Translations under genes and position numbers: made by a program
The notes under the pieces: generated by a model
Databases searched by the model: none
Seen by the model: the letters and a program-made list of their open reading frames with translations, nothing else
Told to the model about the DNA's origin: nothing
From: Mactra quadrangularis
Lineage: Eukaryota > Mollusca > Bivalvia > Venerida > Mactridae
Length of the DNA: 64,000 bases
Direction: 5' to 3'
Assembly: GCA_025267735.1 (NCBI GenBank)
Contig: CM046303.1
Span: 30,790,380-30,854,379, forward strand
Shown here: positions 63,427 through 64,000 of the stretch, piece after piece
Layout: every line of letters starts with the position of its first letter
How positions within the stretch are numbered: the first letter of the stretch is position 1

Positions 63427-64000
63427 GTTCTCTTTATTAATTCTAGAATTTGAAAATAGCTAAATATACACAGAATAGAATCCCCTCAAGACAAGAGTTT
63501 ATTATATGTATGTATATACACATGGCTGTTTCTCTAGAATATAGAAATAGCTCCTTGAAATATACTTGGAATAAAACCCTTCTGGAGACAAGAGTACATT
63601 ACACGACTTACTGTATATGTATGGTGGTTTTACTCTGTAATGTCTTTTTAAGTACTCACAAAGTGCTTGCTAACAATTTCTTTTTTAATATTTGTACTTT
63701 AAGCCTTAACAATTTGGATTGTCTATTGTTATTAAGTATTACTTGAATGTCCAAGCTGCATAGAGTTCAACTTAAATGTCATCTTCTTTAACACTCTAAA
63801 AATTGTATTATAATATTTTGAGTGCAGTTAAGAATAATTTTGATACTAAACTATAAAATTCCATTATCTATTAGTTTCACGATGCCAATTTTGTATGGGG
63901 TCATCATAAATGGAGATCTATGGGTACTCTATGTAGTATACCATGTAGTTAAAAAAATAAAATCATTATTGTTTGAGAAAAGTTTATAATAAACTTTATC
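63427..64000 (+). other. LLGL: LLGL intron 4, right end of window
   Basis: AT-rich. No LLGL exon or other feature recognised. The next propeller strands of LLGL must lie beyond 64000. Confidence 0.5.

Overview
This is animal nuclear DNA, AT-rich (roughly one third G+C by eye), with small exons separated by large introns and dense short repeats. The repeats point to a bivalve mollusc. They include an element carrying GACGCCGACG-like and CTTCGAAAAGTCGAGC-like blocks, tRNA-derived SINEs ending in a GCGTTAAACC-type tail followed by (CAAA)n, and elements bounded by TACCCCC/GGGGGTA. The taxon is inferred from repeat style and protein similarity, not from a search.

Two protein-coding genes are present, arranged head to head. 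On the minus strand (start codon 22553, stop 342) lies a complete 21-exon gene for the long form of tRNase Z (ELAC2). All exon junctions keep frame and use GT/AG, and the product is 938 aa with a mitochondrial-type presequence. On the plus strand the first four coding exons (26985 to 59900) encode the N-terminus of a lethal(2) giant larvae family protein (LLGL). That gene runs off the right edge, and its introns are about 0.9, 21.8, 9.9 and more than 4 kb.

The rest is introns and a 4.4 kb intergenic stretch filled with mobile-element debris. The left third (1-26 kb) is richest. It holds pogo/Tigger-like elements with TA target duplications, one of which still encodes a spliced, stand-alone CENP-B-type DNA-binding domain. 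It also holds several MITE families (a Harbinger-like palindrome, a TGGTGC family, and a family of about 400 bp with 9-10 bp target duplications), several SINE families, and nested insertions that allow empty sites to be reconstructed. LLGL intron 2 is comparatively quiet: a few SINEs, a Tc1/mariner MITE and degenerate minisatellites. LLGL intron 3 carries a 3.1 kb element with perfect 31-bp terminal inverted repeats and no recognisable gene. LLGL intron 4 opens with a 1.3 kb TIR element only about 20 bp past a splice donor. It also contains a 1.4 kb uninterrupted TCTG/CCTG/TCTG tetranucleotide array.

The two genes are not functionally linked in any way the sequence shows: ELAC2 is tRNA 3'-end processing, LLGL is cell polarity and exocytosis. 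No functional tRNA, rRNA or CRISPR was seen.
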